Both the position numbers and the translations under genes were made by a program. Source: an uncultured Hyphomonas sp. (GTDB lineage: Bacteria > Pseudomonadota > Alphaproteobacteria > Caulobacterales > Hyphomonadaceae). Taken from it: a stretch of 64,000 bases of DNA. The stretch lies in assembly GCF_963675305.1 (NCBI RefSeq), contig NZ_OY776147.1, positions 2,728,001 through 2,792,000 on the forward strand. Direction: 5' to 3'. Each line of letters starts with the position of its first letter. Positions within the stretch are counted from its first letter, which is position 1. Positions 51,556 through 60,249 of this stretch are shown here, piece by piece. A model generated the notes under the pieces. That model did not search any database and was not told the DNA's origin. It saw only the letters and a program-made list of their open reading frames with translations.

Positions 51556-52839
51556 ATGGCCCGACGCCGGAAAAGCACTGGAAAAACCTCGGGCTGGATG
51601 CAGGCTGTCGTTTTCAACTCCATGCTCATCCTGCTTCCGGTCATCGGCGCAGAAGTGCTGGGCGCAGCCTTTTCGGGGTCTGCCTTCTCCGATTCGCCGG
51701 GAATCGAGGCGATCGACCAGACTCGCAAGAACATGGACGAGGCCTTCGCCTCCTTTGCACCGCGCAATCCGGCAGACCGCTATGAATTCTGGTACGACGT
51801 CGTCGACCGGGAACTGAGCGAGCGGGATGTCGCCGCCGCGCACGGTTTCCTGCTCGCCGCTCCCCAGATGCTGGACCGCAAGGACGTAAAAGAACTGATG
51901 GTTGCGGCCGATACCGAGCGGCTGGACCGTGCCGACGACCGCCTGAGCGCCGCGGCCCTACGCAAGCTGCCAACGGCGATCAGCCTCAAATATGAGGAAG
52001 CGCAGGTGTCCCAGCGGGTTGTCGACGTTCAGTCCGGTCTGGTCGATACCCCCGAAACGCCGGTCGAAGTCGCCGAAGCCGCCCCGGAAGATCAGGGCGG
52101 TCCGGAGATTGAGGTGTCGTCCGAACGCCTGGCGACGGAAACGCGCTTCCGCCTGTTGGGCACGTTCCAGGACCTGGCGGAAAATTCCGAGCGCTGGCTG
52201 TATGGCGACCGGGTCGATGAGATCGCACTCAAGATCACGGCCATCGGCCTGCTGGAAGCGGAAACTGCCGACGGCCTGTCGGATGCCAATATCCGCGCCG
52301 CGTCGATCCTGAAATCGGCCCTCCGCTCGCGGCGCCTGACGGATGACTTCCAGAATTACCTTTCCCAGCGGGTCAATGACGCCCTGCCCGACAGCAAGCT
52401 GCGCCCTGCCCTCGAAGAAGCGCTGGGGGAACTCACCACGGCCGATGTCCGCACAGAACGGGCGAAAGCCGCGTTCGTTGAGTCCATCGACGCGCGCGGC
52501 CTACAGCGGCTCGAAGCAGACCTCAAACAGATTGACCGGATCGGTACCCTCACCAGCCCTGCGGCTGCGGTGACTCTGCTGGAACAGGTGGAAGATGCCT
52601 CAGACCTGCGCCGGGTCCGCCTGATTGCGGAAGCTGGCGGAGACCGGGCCGTTGCGCTCGTCAAGCAATCCGGTGCCGGAGCGCTTCGCGTTGCCGATAC
52701 GGGGATCCGCTGGACCCTCAAGATGGTGCTGCAGGTAATGGGCATGACGGCCGCCGGCCTCGCCCTGATCTTTGTGACCTGGTCGACCTTCCGCCGGAAT
52801 ATCCGGAAAAAGAAGAAACTGGAGCCAATGGGCGCCTGA
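51556..52839 (+). CDS. Bitopic membrane protein of unknown function
   Basis: A 427-residue protein with a hydrophobic segment near the start (about 17-37, VVFNSMLILLPVIGAEVLGA) and another near the end (about 390-410, MVLQVMGMTAAGLALIFV). The region between is mostly helical, with Arg/Glu heptad-like patterns (RTERAKAAFVESIDARGLQRLE). The topology would place about 350 residues in the periplasm. No known family recognised; codon use and a clean reading frame support a real gene. It is divergent from dksA. Confidence 0.7.
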   Translation: MARRRKSTGKTSGWMQAVVFNSMLILLPVIGAEVLGAAFSGSAFSDSPGIEAIDQTRKNMDEAFASFAPRNPADRYEFWYDVVDRELSERDVAAAHGFLLAAPQMLDRKDVKELMVAADTERLDRADDRLSAAALRKLPTAISLKYEEAQVSQRVVDVQSGLVDTPETPVEVAEAAPEDQGGPEIEVSSERLATETRFRLLGTFQDLAENSERWLYGDRVDEIALKITAIGLLEAETADGLSDANIRAASILKSALRSRRLTDDFQNYLSQRVNDALPDSKLRPALEEALGELTTADVRTERAKAAFVESIDARGLQRLEADLKQIDRIGTLTSPAAAVTLLEQVEDASDLRRVRLIAEAGGDRAVALVKQSGAGALRVADTGIRWTLKMVLQVMGMTAAGLALIFVTWSTFRRNIRKKKKLEPMGA

Positions 52840-52852
52840 TCCCTGCCGAGGG

Positions 52853-53503
52853 TCAGCCGAGATTGAATGCGCCCTTGATCCCGTCGATCAGGAGCTGGAT
52901 CGACAAGGCTGCCAGCACAACGCCAAGGATTCGCGTCAGCGCCCCGGCAACACTTGCGCCCAGCATCCGCACCAGGGGGCCGGCTGCCAGGAAGATCACC
53001 AGCGTCAGGAGCAGGTTCAGCCCGATGGCCGACAGAATAACGCCCTTCTCCATCCAGTTGTCCGCATCCGACATGTAGAACATGGCCGTTGCGATGGAGC
53101 CCGGCCCTGCGATCATCGGAATGCCGAGCGGAAAGACCGAGACATCGTCCGGCTCCGGGTCTGTCTCGTGCTGGCCGAGGTGTTCCTCGGTGCGGTGTTC
53201 GCGGCGCTCGGTGCGCTTTTCGAACACCATGTCGAGCGCGATCAGGAACAGCAGTACCCCGCCGGCCGCCCGGAAGGCGTCGATGGAAATGTGCATGGCA
53301 TCCATCAGCCAGGCCCCGCCGAACGCGAAGGCAAAGATGATCACGGCTGCGACGAACATCGACTTGAACGCCATCCGCCGGCGATAGGCCGCATCCCCGC
53401 GCGCCGTAAGGGTCGCGAACATCGGTGCGACACCCAGCGAGTCGATCAGGACGAAGAAGGTGACAAAGGTTGCCGTAAAGAGGGAGAGGAGTTCTGCGCT
53501 CAT
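52853..53503 (-). CDS. MarC-family membrane protein
   Basis: A 216-residue six-TM MarC/UPF0056-type protein: TFVTFFVLIDSLGVAPMF in TM1, VFPLGIPMIAGPGSIATAMFY after the central loop (family signature) and MLGASVAGALTRILGVVLAALSIQLLIDG at the end. The charged loop RTERREHRTEEHLGQHETD links the two halves. MarC was once thought to be an antibiotic-resistance pump but its transport activity is unresolved. ATG 53503 is chosen; 10 bp separate it from the preceding gene. Confidence 0.87.
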   Translation of the reverse strand: MSAELLSLFTATFVTFFVLIDSLGVAPMFATLTARGDAAYRRRMAFKSMFVAAVIIFAFAFGGAWLMDAMHISIDAFRAAGGVLLFLIALDMVFEKRTERREHRTEEHLGQHETDPEPDDVSVFPLGIPMIAGPGSIATAMFYMSDADNWMEKGVILSAIGLNLLLTLVIFLAAGPLVRMLGASVAGALTRILGVVLAALSIQLLIDGIKGAFNLG

Positions 53504-53513
53504 GCGCGGCGCT

Positions 53514-53825
53514 CTAGTCCCTCTGGGTCGCGGCGTCGAGGATTTCCTGCACGCCCGGTGCAATCGTCAGCGAACGCGGCGCAGCCGAGAAACGCGAAAG
53601 GTCTGCAGCGCCGGATGCGAGCGCGAGCATCATCTTGTGGCCCCTGAGGCGCTGTAGCAGGCCTTCGCGGCCACGCGGCCCGTCGGCGCGCGCCAGACGC
53701 CCATCCCCGAGATCGACGCAGATGTCTGCCGCCTCCCCGGCCTCCAGAAGGCGGATGGCCTCATCGAGCCCCAGCGGCTGTGTGTCGGGAGCAGGATGCG
53801 CACGCATTACGGAACCGCCCGGCAT
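53514..53825 (-). CDS. Small protein linked to FlbT, unknown
   Basis: A 103-residue protein whose ATG overlaps the flbT stop by one base (TGATG), so it is translationally coupled to FlbT; an alternative start is at 53807. LGLDEAIRLLEAGEAADICVDLGD and LLQRLRGHKMMLALASGAADL suggest a compact helical protein. In many alphaproteobacteria FlaF sits beside flbT, but this sequence does not match FlaF. It may be a flagellar regulator or a novel partner. Confidence 0.6.
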   Translation of the reverse strand: MPGGSVMRAHPAPDTQPLGLDEAIRLLEAGEAADICVDLGDGRLARADGPRGREGLLQRLRGHKMMLALASGAADLSRFSAAPRSLTIAPGVQEILDAATQRD

Positions 53826-54211
53826 CAGGCCGCCGCCCCTTCACCGTCGGCCAGCAGGCGCCGGCACCGGCTGAGGGCACGGTAGAGGTTGGAACAGGCC
53901 ACATCGGCGGAAATATCGAGCACGGCCGCGCGGGAGTCCTCGTCTTCGCTGGCCGCCAGCAGCGCGGCGAGCGATTCTGCGGCCTGCGAATAGGTCGGGC
54001 CGTCCGCCTCGCCGAGCAGGTACATCTGCATGACACTGAAATAAGCCCGGGCCGCAGGGGTCGTGGCATCGCGCGGATGGAGAATATCCTTTTCGCGCAG
54101 GACTCGGGCCTGGTTCTCCAGCAGCAGCACGCCTCGGCGGTCGCCATTGCGCACGACGGCACCGTTCACAACGAACGTTTCACCCGGCTTGAGCGACAGT
54201 TTGAGAGGCAT
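53825..54211 (-). CDS. flbT: Flagellar biosynthesis repressor FlbT
   Basis: A 128-residue FlbT: MPLKLSLKPGETFVVNGAVVRNGDRRGVLLLENQ and VLREKDIL are typical of the family's first half. FlbT binds the 5' region of flagellin mRNA and holds back translation until the hook is finished. It stands apart from any structural flagellar gene cluster in the window, together with the small unknown gene and marC. The C terminus is acidic and Ala-rich. Confidence 0.88.
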   Translation of the reverse strand: MPLKLSLKPGETFVVNGAVVRNGDRRGVLLLENQARVLREKDILHPRDATTPAARAYFSVMQMYLLGEADGPTYSQAAESLAALLAASEDEDSRAAVLDISADVACSNLYRALSRCRRLLADGEGAAA

Positions 54212-54620
54212 GGTTCCAGATCCAATGCGGCGAATTTCGCAAAGAATCGCAGGAAGGCGTTAACGCTTGATTGCCGGTTCACGAACTTTCCGGCCCCGCC
54301 CGAACAGGTGGGAGATGCCCGAAAGTCCTGGAAAAAGGTGCCATGCGCGCGGTCCCCGGCAGGGTCCTGGATCACAAGTCCTGCATCGGCCCGGGCCTGT
54401 CCCCACCCACTGGATCAGACCTGCCCGGACCGGTGCGGCACTCCGCTGAAGCTTGAGACGCTGCGGTCGTGCGCATGGCCCATCCCGTTTACCACAGGTC
54501 AAAGGTCCCGAAAAATGAAACCCGTGCTGCGGTGCGGGATGCACCTCCCGCCACGTCAGAGCTTGCCCCTGTCGGGGCACTCCTTATTGTGGAAGCAAGA
54601 CAGATAAGGACGGGACACCC
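54212..54620. other. Long intergenic region between flbT and moxR
   Basis: A 409-bp stretch that holds the divergent promoters of flbT and moxR. One 6-bp stem (TGCCCC/GGGGCA at 54564-54579) stands before the moxR start. Short frames have no protein character. Nothing else is called. Confidence 0.5.
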
Positions 54621-55496
54621 ATGCGTTTCGAAGGCACTGAAAACTATGTGGCAACTGACGACCTGCGCGTGGCCGTGAATGCCGCCATTGCACTGGAGCG
54701 CCCGTTGCTCGTCAAAGGCGAACCCGGCACCGGCAAAACCGTGCTGGCTATTGAAGTGGCCAAGGCCCTCGGCTGCGAGCTGATCGAGTGGCACATCAAG
54801 TCCACCACCAAGGCAAACCAGGGCCTCTATGAGTATGACGCCGTGTCCCGCCTGCGCGACGGCCAGATGGGCGAAGAACGCGCCAAGGACGTCAAAAACT
54901 ATATCAAGAAGGGCAAGCTGTGGGAGGCGTTCACCGCCGACAAGCGCCCGGTTCTGCTGATCGATGAAATCGACAAGGCCGACATCGAATTCCCGAACGA
55001 CCTCCTGCAGGAGCTCGACCGGATGGAATTCTATGTCTACGAGACCGACGAAACCGTGAAGGCCAAACAGCGCCCGATCGTGATCATCACCTCGAACAAT
55101 GAGAAAGAACTGCCGGATGCCTTCCTGCGCCGTTGCTTCTTCCACTTCATCAAGTTCCCGGACGAAGACACGATGCAGGAAATCATCGATGTCCACTATC
55201 CGGGCATCAAGCAGAAGCTGGTGAAGGACGCGCTGACGACCTTCTACGCCATGCGCGAACTGCCGGGCGTGAAGAAGAAGCCGTCGACCAGCGAGCTGCT
55301 GGACTGGCTGAAGCTGCTGATGAACGAGGATATCGACCTCGAAACCCTGCGCGAAAAGGACCCGGAGCGGCTGACCCCGCCGCTGCACGGCGCTCTTCTG
55401 AAAAACGAGCAGGACATCGCCCTCTTCGAGCGCCTCGCCTTCCTCGCCCGCCGCCAGGACGGCCCGGGCGGCGGCCGCCGCGGCCCTGCGGGCTGA
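54621..55496 (+). CDS. MoxR-family AAA+ ATPase
   Basis: A 291-residue MoxR ATPase: Walker A GEPGTGKT (33-40), Walker B VLLIDEIDKAD (about 115-125), and IKSTTKANQGLYEYD plus DTMQEIIDVHYPG as family-specific stretches. MoxR proteins act as chaperones that load metal or cofactors into partner proteins, usually with a VWA-domain protein encoded nearby. The expected VWA gene lies 2.9 kb downstream, beyond three intervening genes. RBS AAGGACGGGA precedes the ATG. Confidence 0.92.
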   Translation: MRFEGTENYVATDDLRVAVNAAIALERPLLVKGEPGTGKTVLAIEVAKALGCELIEWHIKSTTKANQGLYEYDAVSRLRDGQMGEERAKDVKNYIKKGKLWEAFTADKRPVLLIDEIDKADIEFPNDLLQELDRMEFYVYETDETVKAKQRPIVIITSNNEKELPDAFLRRCFFHFIKFPDEDTMQEIIDVHYPGIKQKLVKDALTTFYAMRELPGVKKKPSTSELLDWLKLLMNEDIDLETLREKDPERLTPPLHGALLKNEQDIALFERLAFLARRQDGPGGGRRGPAG

Positions 55497-55591
55497 TCAC
55501 GGCTGTATTGTTCACTGCATCAGCCTCATCGGGCGATGATATTGATTCCATCTAGATTATTTAGCGTTTCTACTGATATAAGAAATGGATC

Positions 55592-56695
55592 ATGCTCGAT
55601 GATCTGGTGGGAGAAATATACGAGACGGTGACGGACAGGGGGCGCCTCGCCATTTTGGCGACCCGCCTTCAGGACGAACTGAATTCTCACTCTTCTGCAC
55701 TCGTCATTGCAGAACCAGATCGCTATTTTCTGATGCAGAACAGCGTCAGCCCGGAATCGGCTGATGCCTATAACCAACACCTGTGGCACGGTGATATCTG
55801 GATGAAGGAGTTTTTGGTCCGATCATCCGAGACCGTCCTGTCCGGCCATCAGATGTGCGCCTACACGGACATTCCCGCAGACTATCGTCACCATGTGCTG
55901 GAAGCGGCGGACACATATGACGGTTTGAGCACGCGTGTCATCGACACGCCGGGTCTGACTGCCAGCATCTCATTATACCGGTCCCGGTCCCAGGACGTTT
56001 TTCAAACATCCGACTTCGAAAAAATGCTGTTCCTGGCGCCGCATCTGAAACGAGCTCTGAGCCTGCAGCAAGTCTTTGGCGAGCTCTCACACGACCGCAC
56101 TCTACTGGAACAGGCGATCAATCACATTCCAGGACAAACTTTCATTGTCGATCCGCACTACCGCATCGTGGCGGAGAATGCGCTCGCCCGGGATACTCGG
56201 AGAAAGAACCCAGGAATTGATATCCGGCACGGCCGAATTGTCCTTCGGGACCAGTCAGCCCATAAAAAGCTTGAACACTCCCTGGAAGTGGCCATCAGGA
56301 GCGGCATGCCTGCTACGTTCCTCATGAACACTGCAGACGGCATGACGCCCTGGCTGGTCCGCGTTGTCAGGTTGAATACGGGCCTGGCAGAAAGCGTGCG
56401 AACGATGGCTGGAGGGCCGGCACAGCAGCATTTTGTCATCATAACGTTCACTTCGCCGGAACCGCTGCCGCCAGAGGCTGCTTCGGTACTCGTGAGCGCT
56501 TACCAGTTGACCCAAAGGGAAGCCGAGACAGCCATTTTTATCGCACTTGGCCTGAGTCCCGACGAAATCGCTGAACGCATGGGTGTGAAGCTCTCAACCG
56601 TACGTAGTTTTCTGAAGTCGGTACTCGCCAAGATGGATGCCAAACGCCAATCTGAACTGGCCGCCAGGATCCAATCATTATTTGCGCGCCGCTGA
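55592..56695 (+). CDS. LuxR-family transcriptional regulator in AT-richer DNA
   Basis: A 367-residue regulator with a LuxR-type HTH at the C terminus (about 305-360, LTQREAETAIFIALGLSPDE and GVKLSTVRSFLKSVLAKM). The N-terminal 280 residues probably contain a PAS-like sensor segment (IPGQTFIVDPHYRIVAENALAR). The gene and the preceding 95 bp are visibly less GC-rich than the surroundings (for example GATATTGATTCCATCTAG before it), and the RBS is weak. Both suggest later acquisition into the moxR neighbourhood. Target genes are unknown. Confidence 0.83.
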   Translation: MLDDLVGEIYETVTDRGRLAILATRLQDELNSHSSALVIAEPDRYFLMQNSVSPESADAYNQHLWHGDIWMKEFLVRSSETVLSGHQMCAYTDIPADYRHHVLEAADTYDGLSTRVIDTPGLTASISLYRSRSQDVFQTSDFEKMLFLAPHLKRALSLQQVFGELSHDRTLLEQAINHIPGQTFIVDPHYRIVAENALARDTRRKNPGIDIRHGRIVLRDQSAHKKLEHSLEVAIRSGMPATFLMNTADGMTPWLVRVVRLNTGLAESVRTMAGGPAQQHFVIITFTSPEPLPPEAASVLVSAYQLTQREAETAIFIALGLSPDEIAERMGVKLSTVRSFLKSVLAKMDAKRQSELAARIQSLFARR

Positions 56696-56704
56696 TCCGA
56701 GATT

Positions 56705-57490
56705 TCAGTCGTCCGCCTTCATCGGCGTGACGCCCTTCGTCGGCGGGCGGAAGTTGACGTCTTCACGGCTTTTCAGGAAGTCGGCCATCTTGGTCTTGTC
56801 GGTGCGTTCGTCCCACCAGGTTTTCCAGGCAAGCGTGATCCAGCCTATATGGAAAGCGACACCGCAGATCAGCGCCAGCCAGCCCGGGATCGGCCCGATA
56901 TGTGCGCGGCGCACGAAGTGGGCGAAATTGTCCACATCGGTCGGATGAATGGCGATCTTGGCGAAATAGGCCGCACCGAGGATCGCGAAAATCCAGCCAT
57001 AATTGCGGCGCAGGCGCCTGCCGACCGATCGGATCATCGAGATCCGGTATTGCGGTTTGACATAGTCATCTGACAGGGCTGTGCCCCGGTCGAGCGGGAT
57101 CCGTGCTCCCTCCCCGCGCAGCATCGGCACGTAGAAGGCAATTTCCAGCACCCGCGCGCGGAACCGCCAGACATAGAAGAAGCGGTAACGCCGCGCCTCC
57201 AGCATCAGGAACATGATGCAAAGCGCGCCCACCAGCACGATCGGGAATGGCGAGGCACGCTCTGACGCAAACGCGGCAGACAGTCCGATACCGGTGGAGA
57301 TCACCGCCCAGTTGGTGGTCTGGTCGAGGCGCTGGCGCCAAACGGTCGAGCGATAGACTTCCGCCCGGTAGAGGTGCGCAATCGCCCCGACTTCCTTGTT
57401 GCCGGAAATACCTGATGGCGGATCGCCGTCAGGGTCACCATCGGTTGATGTGGCCATAGCCAGATCGTCTCTGTCGTCAAATTCGGTCAT
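56705..57490 (-). CDS. DUF2270-family membrane protein
   Basis: A 261-residue protein: YRAEVYRSTVWRQRLDQTTNWAV at the start of the folded part (DUF2270 signature), a hydrophobic hairpin, EARRYRFFYVWRFRARVLEIAFY, and further hydrophobic helices at the C end. Its N terminus is an acidic Asp/Gly stretch. Function is unknown. It lies tail to tail with the LuxR gene (9 bp). Confidence 0.83.
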   Translation of the reverse strand: MTEFDDRDDLAMATSTDGDPDGDPPSGISGNKEVGAIAHLYRAEVYRSTVWRQRLDQTTNWAVISTGIGLSAAFASERASPFPIVLVGALCIMFLMLEARRYRFFYVWRFRARVLEIAFYVPMLRGEGARIPLDRGTALSDDYVKPQYRISMIRSVGRRLRRNYGWIFAILGAAYFAKIAIHPTDVDNFAHFVRRAHIGPIPGWLALICGVAFHIGWITLAWKTWWDERTDKTKMADFLKSREDVNFRPPTKGVTPMKADD

Positions 57491-57535
57491 GCAGGCGTTT
57501 CCTTGCCCCCGCCTACTCCCAAAAAGGCCGCCGGA

Positions 57536-58285
57536 TCAAGCCGGACAGTAGCCTCGCTGAAGAATTGCGCCGTAGCCTTCCAGCGCTTCCCGGACGTGCC
57601 GAGTGTCCTGCGGCTGGCCGGCACCGGCGTGCACCCGCGCCGCGAGCGCCGCCGCGTCTCCCGTTATCCGGGCGCGCCAGAAGGCGTAGCGCAGCCCGTC
57701 CGGCTCTACCGTCAGCTGAACCGCCCGGTCGAACATGGCGAGATCGCAGGTCTCCATCGCCAGTTCGCTCAGCACATGGCCGAAATCCCCACGCTCGAAA
57801 TTCTCGAGCGGCCGGGCGCCCGGCTGGGCCGGACCGGCAAGCGCGAACATGGCGTCTGTAACACGCCGGCGGGTGGCTGCATCCGGCGCAAGGCGCGCAC
57901 CAGCAGCCATCAGCTCCGGACGGCCGATATTGAAAGGCGGAAGCCCGGCCTGGGCCCGCTGCAGGAAGCGATTCCAATCAGCTTCCTGCAGCTCGGCTTC
58001 CGCCCGCTCGCGGATATAGTCGGGATAGTGCGGCTGCGGCGCTGCCTCGCCGCCCAGCCTGCCCTCCCATTCCGCGAGCAGCGCTTTGTCCCCACTCAGC
58101 GCTAAGGTGTTCAGGAATAGTGTTTTAAGGCGATCCCGCTTGTCGGCCGGGAACCCGGCGGCCGACTCCCAGATCGTCTGCATCATGCAGCTTCTCTCCT
58201 CCTGCCCTGCCGCGCAGCCGGGCATGGCCGCCGCAACAGGGGTGGTGAACACCACGAATACGGAGAGGAAAAAGACACGCATCAT
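57536..58285 (-). CDS. Secreted helical protein, unknown
   Basis: A 249-residue protein with signal peptide (MMRVFFLSVFVVFTTPVAAAMPGCAAG) and two cysteines early in the mature part plus one at the end (RGYCPA). The rest is helical with Arg/Ala/Leu patterns resembling alpha-solenoid repeats. No family recognised. Start at 58285 or 58282 (adjacent Met codons). It converges with nothing but faces the DUF2270 gene in the same direction. Confidence 0.6.
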   Translation of the reverse strand: MMRVFFLSVFVVFTTPVAAAMPGCAAGQEERSCMMQTIWESAAGFPADKRDRLKTLFLNTLALSGDKALLAEWEGRLGGEAAPQPHYPDYIRERAEAELQEADWNRFLQRAQAGLPPFNIGRPELMAAGARLAPDAATRRRVTDAMFALAGPAQPGARPLENFERGDFGHVLSELAMETCDLAMFDRAVQLTVEPDGLRYAFWRARITGDAAALAARVHAGAGQPQDTRHVREALEGYGAILQRGYCPA

Positions 58286-58407
58286 GCCGATACAGGCCTA
58301 CCCGGCCAAAGCTGAACGCAGGATGAGCAGGCAGTTCGCGTGACGTCAGCTTGGACAGAGGCCGGCAGGCGGGCTATGTTTATGACAGGCTAAAGTGAGA
58401 CATCCCC

Positions 58408-59589
58408 ATGTTCCTCAATTTCTTCAACCAGTTACGCGAAGCAAAAGTGCCCGTCACGCTGAAGGAATACCTGATGCTGATGGAAGCGATGGACGAGAAA
58501 GTCATCGATATGGATGTCGAGGACTTCTACTATCTCTCCCGCGCCGCGCTGGTGAAGGACGAACGGAATATCGACAAGTTCGACAAGGTTTTCTCCCACG
58601 TCTTCAAGGGGCTCGATTCCCTGGCGGATGCGGTGGACGTGCAGGACATCCCCGAGGAATGGCTGCGCAAGATGACCGAGAAATTCCTGACCAAGGAAGA
58701 GATGGACGAGATCGAGGCCATGGGCGGCTTCGAGAAACTGATGGAGACGCTGAAGCAGCGCCTTGAGGAACAGAAGAAGCGCCACGAAGGCGGCAACAAG
58801 TGGATCGGCACGGGCGGCACGTCTCCTTTCGGCGCCAATGGCTACAATCCGGAAGGCGTGCGGATCGGCCAGGAGAAATCCCGCCACCGCCGCGCCGTGA
58901 AGGTGTGGGACAAGCGCGAATTCAAGAATTACGACGACAGCGTCGAGCTTGGCACGCGCAACATCAAAGTGGCCATGAAGCGCCTGCGCAAATGGGCCCG
59001 CAAGGGCGCGCCGGACGAGCTGGACCTGGACGGCACCATCAACAACACCGCCCGCAAAGGCTATCTCGACATCGAGATGCGCCCGGAAAAGCGTAACACG
59101 GTTTCGGTCCTTCTGCTGCTGGATGTCGGCGGATCCATGGACCCTTATGTACGCGTGATGGAGGAGCTGTTCTCCGCGGCGCGGTCCGAGATCAAGAACC
59201 TCGAATACTACTACTTCCACAACTGCCCCTATGAAGGCCTGTGGAAGGACAATCGCCGGCGCATGAACAACCGCATCCCGACCTGGGACGTGCTGAACAA
59301 GTATCCGTCGGACTACAAGGTCATCATCGTTGGCGATGCCACGATGAGCCCTTATGAGATCACCTATGCCGGCGGCTCGGTCGAGCACTGGAACGACGAG
59401 GCCGGCGGTCTCTGGATCCAGCGTTTTGTCGAGCGATATCCGAACCTTGTCTGGCTGAATCCGGTCAAGGAAGGCGCTTGGGAATATACCGGCTCCATCA
59501 AGCTGATCCGTGAACTGATCGGTCCGCAGCGCATGTTCGAACTGACACTGGGCGGTCTTGATGAGGCGATGAAAGAACTCAGCCGTTAA
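58408..59589 (+). CDS. VWA-domain (CoxE-like) protein
   Basis: A 393-residue protein with a CoxE/VWA-type C-terminal half. VSVLLLLDVGGSMDPYVRVME (about 230-250) is the MIDAS region, DVGGS in place of the usual DxSxS. YYYFHNCPYEGLWKDNRR and WLNPVKEGAWEYTGSIKLI follow. The N half is helical (LFNF-like KVPVTLKEYLMLMEAMDEK). Such proteins partner MoxR ATPases. They probably assemble or load metal centres. The separation from moxR by three genes is unusual. Confidence 0.85.
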   Translation: MFLNFFNQLREAKVPVTLKEYLMLMEAMDEKVIDMDVEDFYYLSRAALVKDERNIDKFDKVFSHVFKGLDSLADAVDVQDIPEEWLRKMTEKFLTKEEMDEIEAMGGFEKLMETLKQRLEEQKKRHEGGNKWIGTGGTSPFGANGYNPEGVRIGQEKSRHRRAVKVWDKREFKNYDDSVELGTRNIKVAMKRLRKWARKGAPDELDLDGTINNTARKGYLDIEMRPEKRNTVSVLLLLDVGGSMDPYVRVMEELFSAARSEIKNLEYYYFHNCPYEGLWKDNRRRMNNRIPTWDVLNKYPSDYKVIIVGDATMSPYEITYAGGSVEHWNDEAGGLWIQRFVERYPNLVWLNPVKEGAWEYTGSIKLIRELIGPQRMFELTLGGLDEAMKELSR

Positions 59590-59672
59590 GTCCCGCTTCC
59601 TCCCATGGACCTTGCGAATGGCCTGACGCACCTCCGGTGCCAGGGTCAGGCGTGTTCCGGAAGGGGGAAACA

Positions 59673-60158
59673 ATGATCCGATATCTAAAGATTGTCCTGA
59701 TTGTCTTCGTGGGCCTTCAGGGCCTGTTCTATTTCATCTCGAACGCCGTGAACTGGGAATATGCCCAGATGGCGGTGAGCGCCGTGCTGAGCCAGGCGGA
59801 CAGTCCGGCTTATCCAAACCTGGTCGTGCCGGCGATCACATCGCCCTTGCTCGTCAAACTGGCTCTGATCGGGATCATGACGGGCGAATTGCTTGTCGGC
59901 CTGGTCTGCCTCAAAGGCGCTTTCGACATGTGGAAAATGGCAGACGGCCCGGTCGACGGATTCAATGCAGCAAAGACCTGGGCCATTGCGGGCTGTTGCC
60001 TGGCGCTGATCGTGTGGTTCGGCATATTCCAGGTCTTCGGTGCCGCCCTGCTGCAGATGTGGCAGGGCCAGGTCGGCATTGGCTCCTTTGAAGGGGCCTT
60101 CATGTATCACGCCGCCAGCGGCATCATTCTGATTTTCGTCAATCAGACGGACGACTGA
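59673..60158 (+). CDS. DUF2165-family membrane protein
   Basis: A 161-residue protein with four membrane segments: YLKIVLIVFVGLQGLFYFI, LVKLALIGIMTGELLVGLVC, WAIAGCCLALIVWFGIF and AFMYHAASGIILIFV. Motif N-x-x-N-x-x-E (SNAVNWEYA) and LLQMWQ fit DUF2165. ATG 59673 with GGGGGAAAC upstream is chosen. Function unknown. Confidence 0.8.
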   Translation: MIRYLKIVLIVFVGLQGLFYFISNAVNWEYAQMAVSAVLSQADSPAYPNLVVPAITSPLLVKLALIGIMTGELLVGLVCLKGAFDMWKMADGPVDGFNAAKTWAIAGCCLALIVWFGIFQVFGAALLQMWQGQVGIGSFEGAFMYHAASGIILIFVNQTDD

Positions 60159-60249
60159 CAAACATTCATGGCAATCTCCAACGGCACGCTTGAGGTTTGA
60201 GCCGGGTCTCCTAGTGTGAGCCGGAATCAGCTTCCGGAAGGAGACGGCC

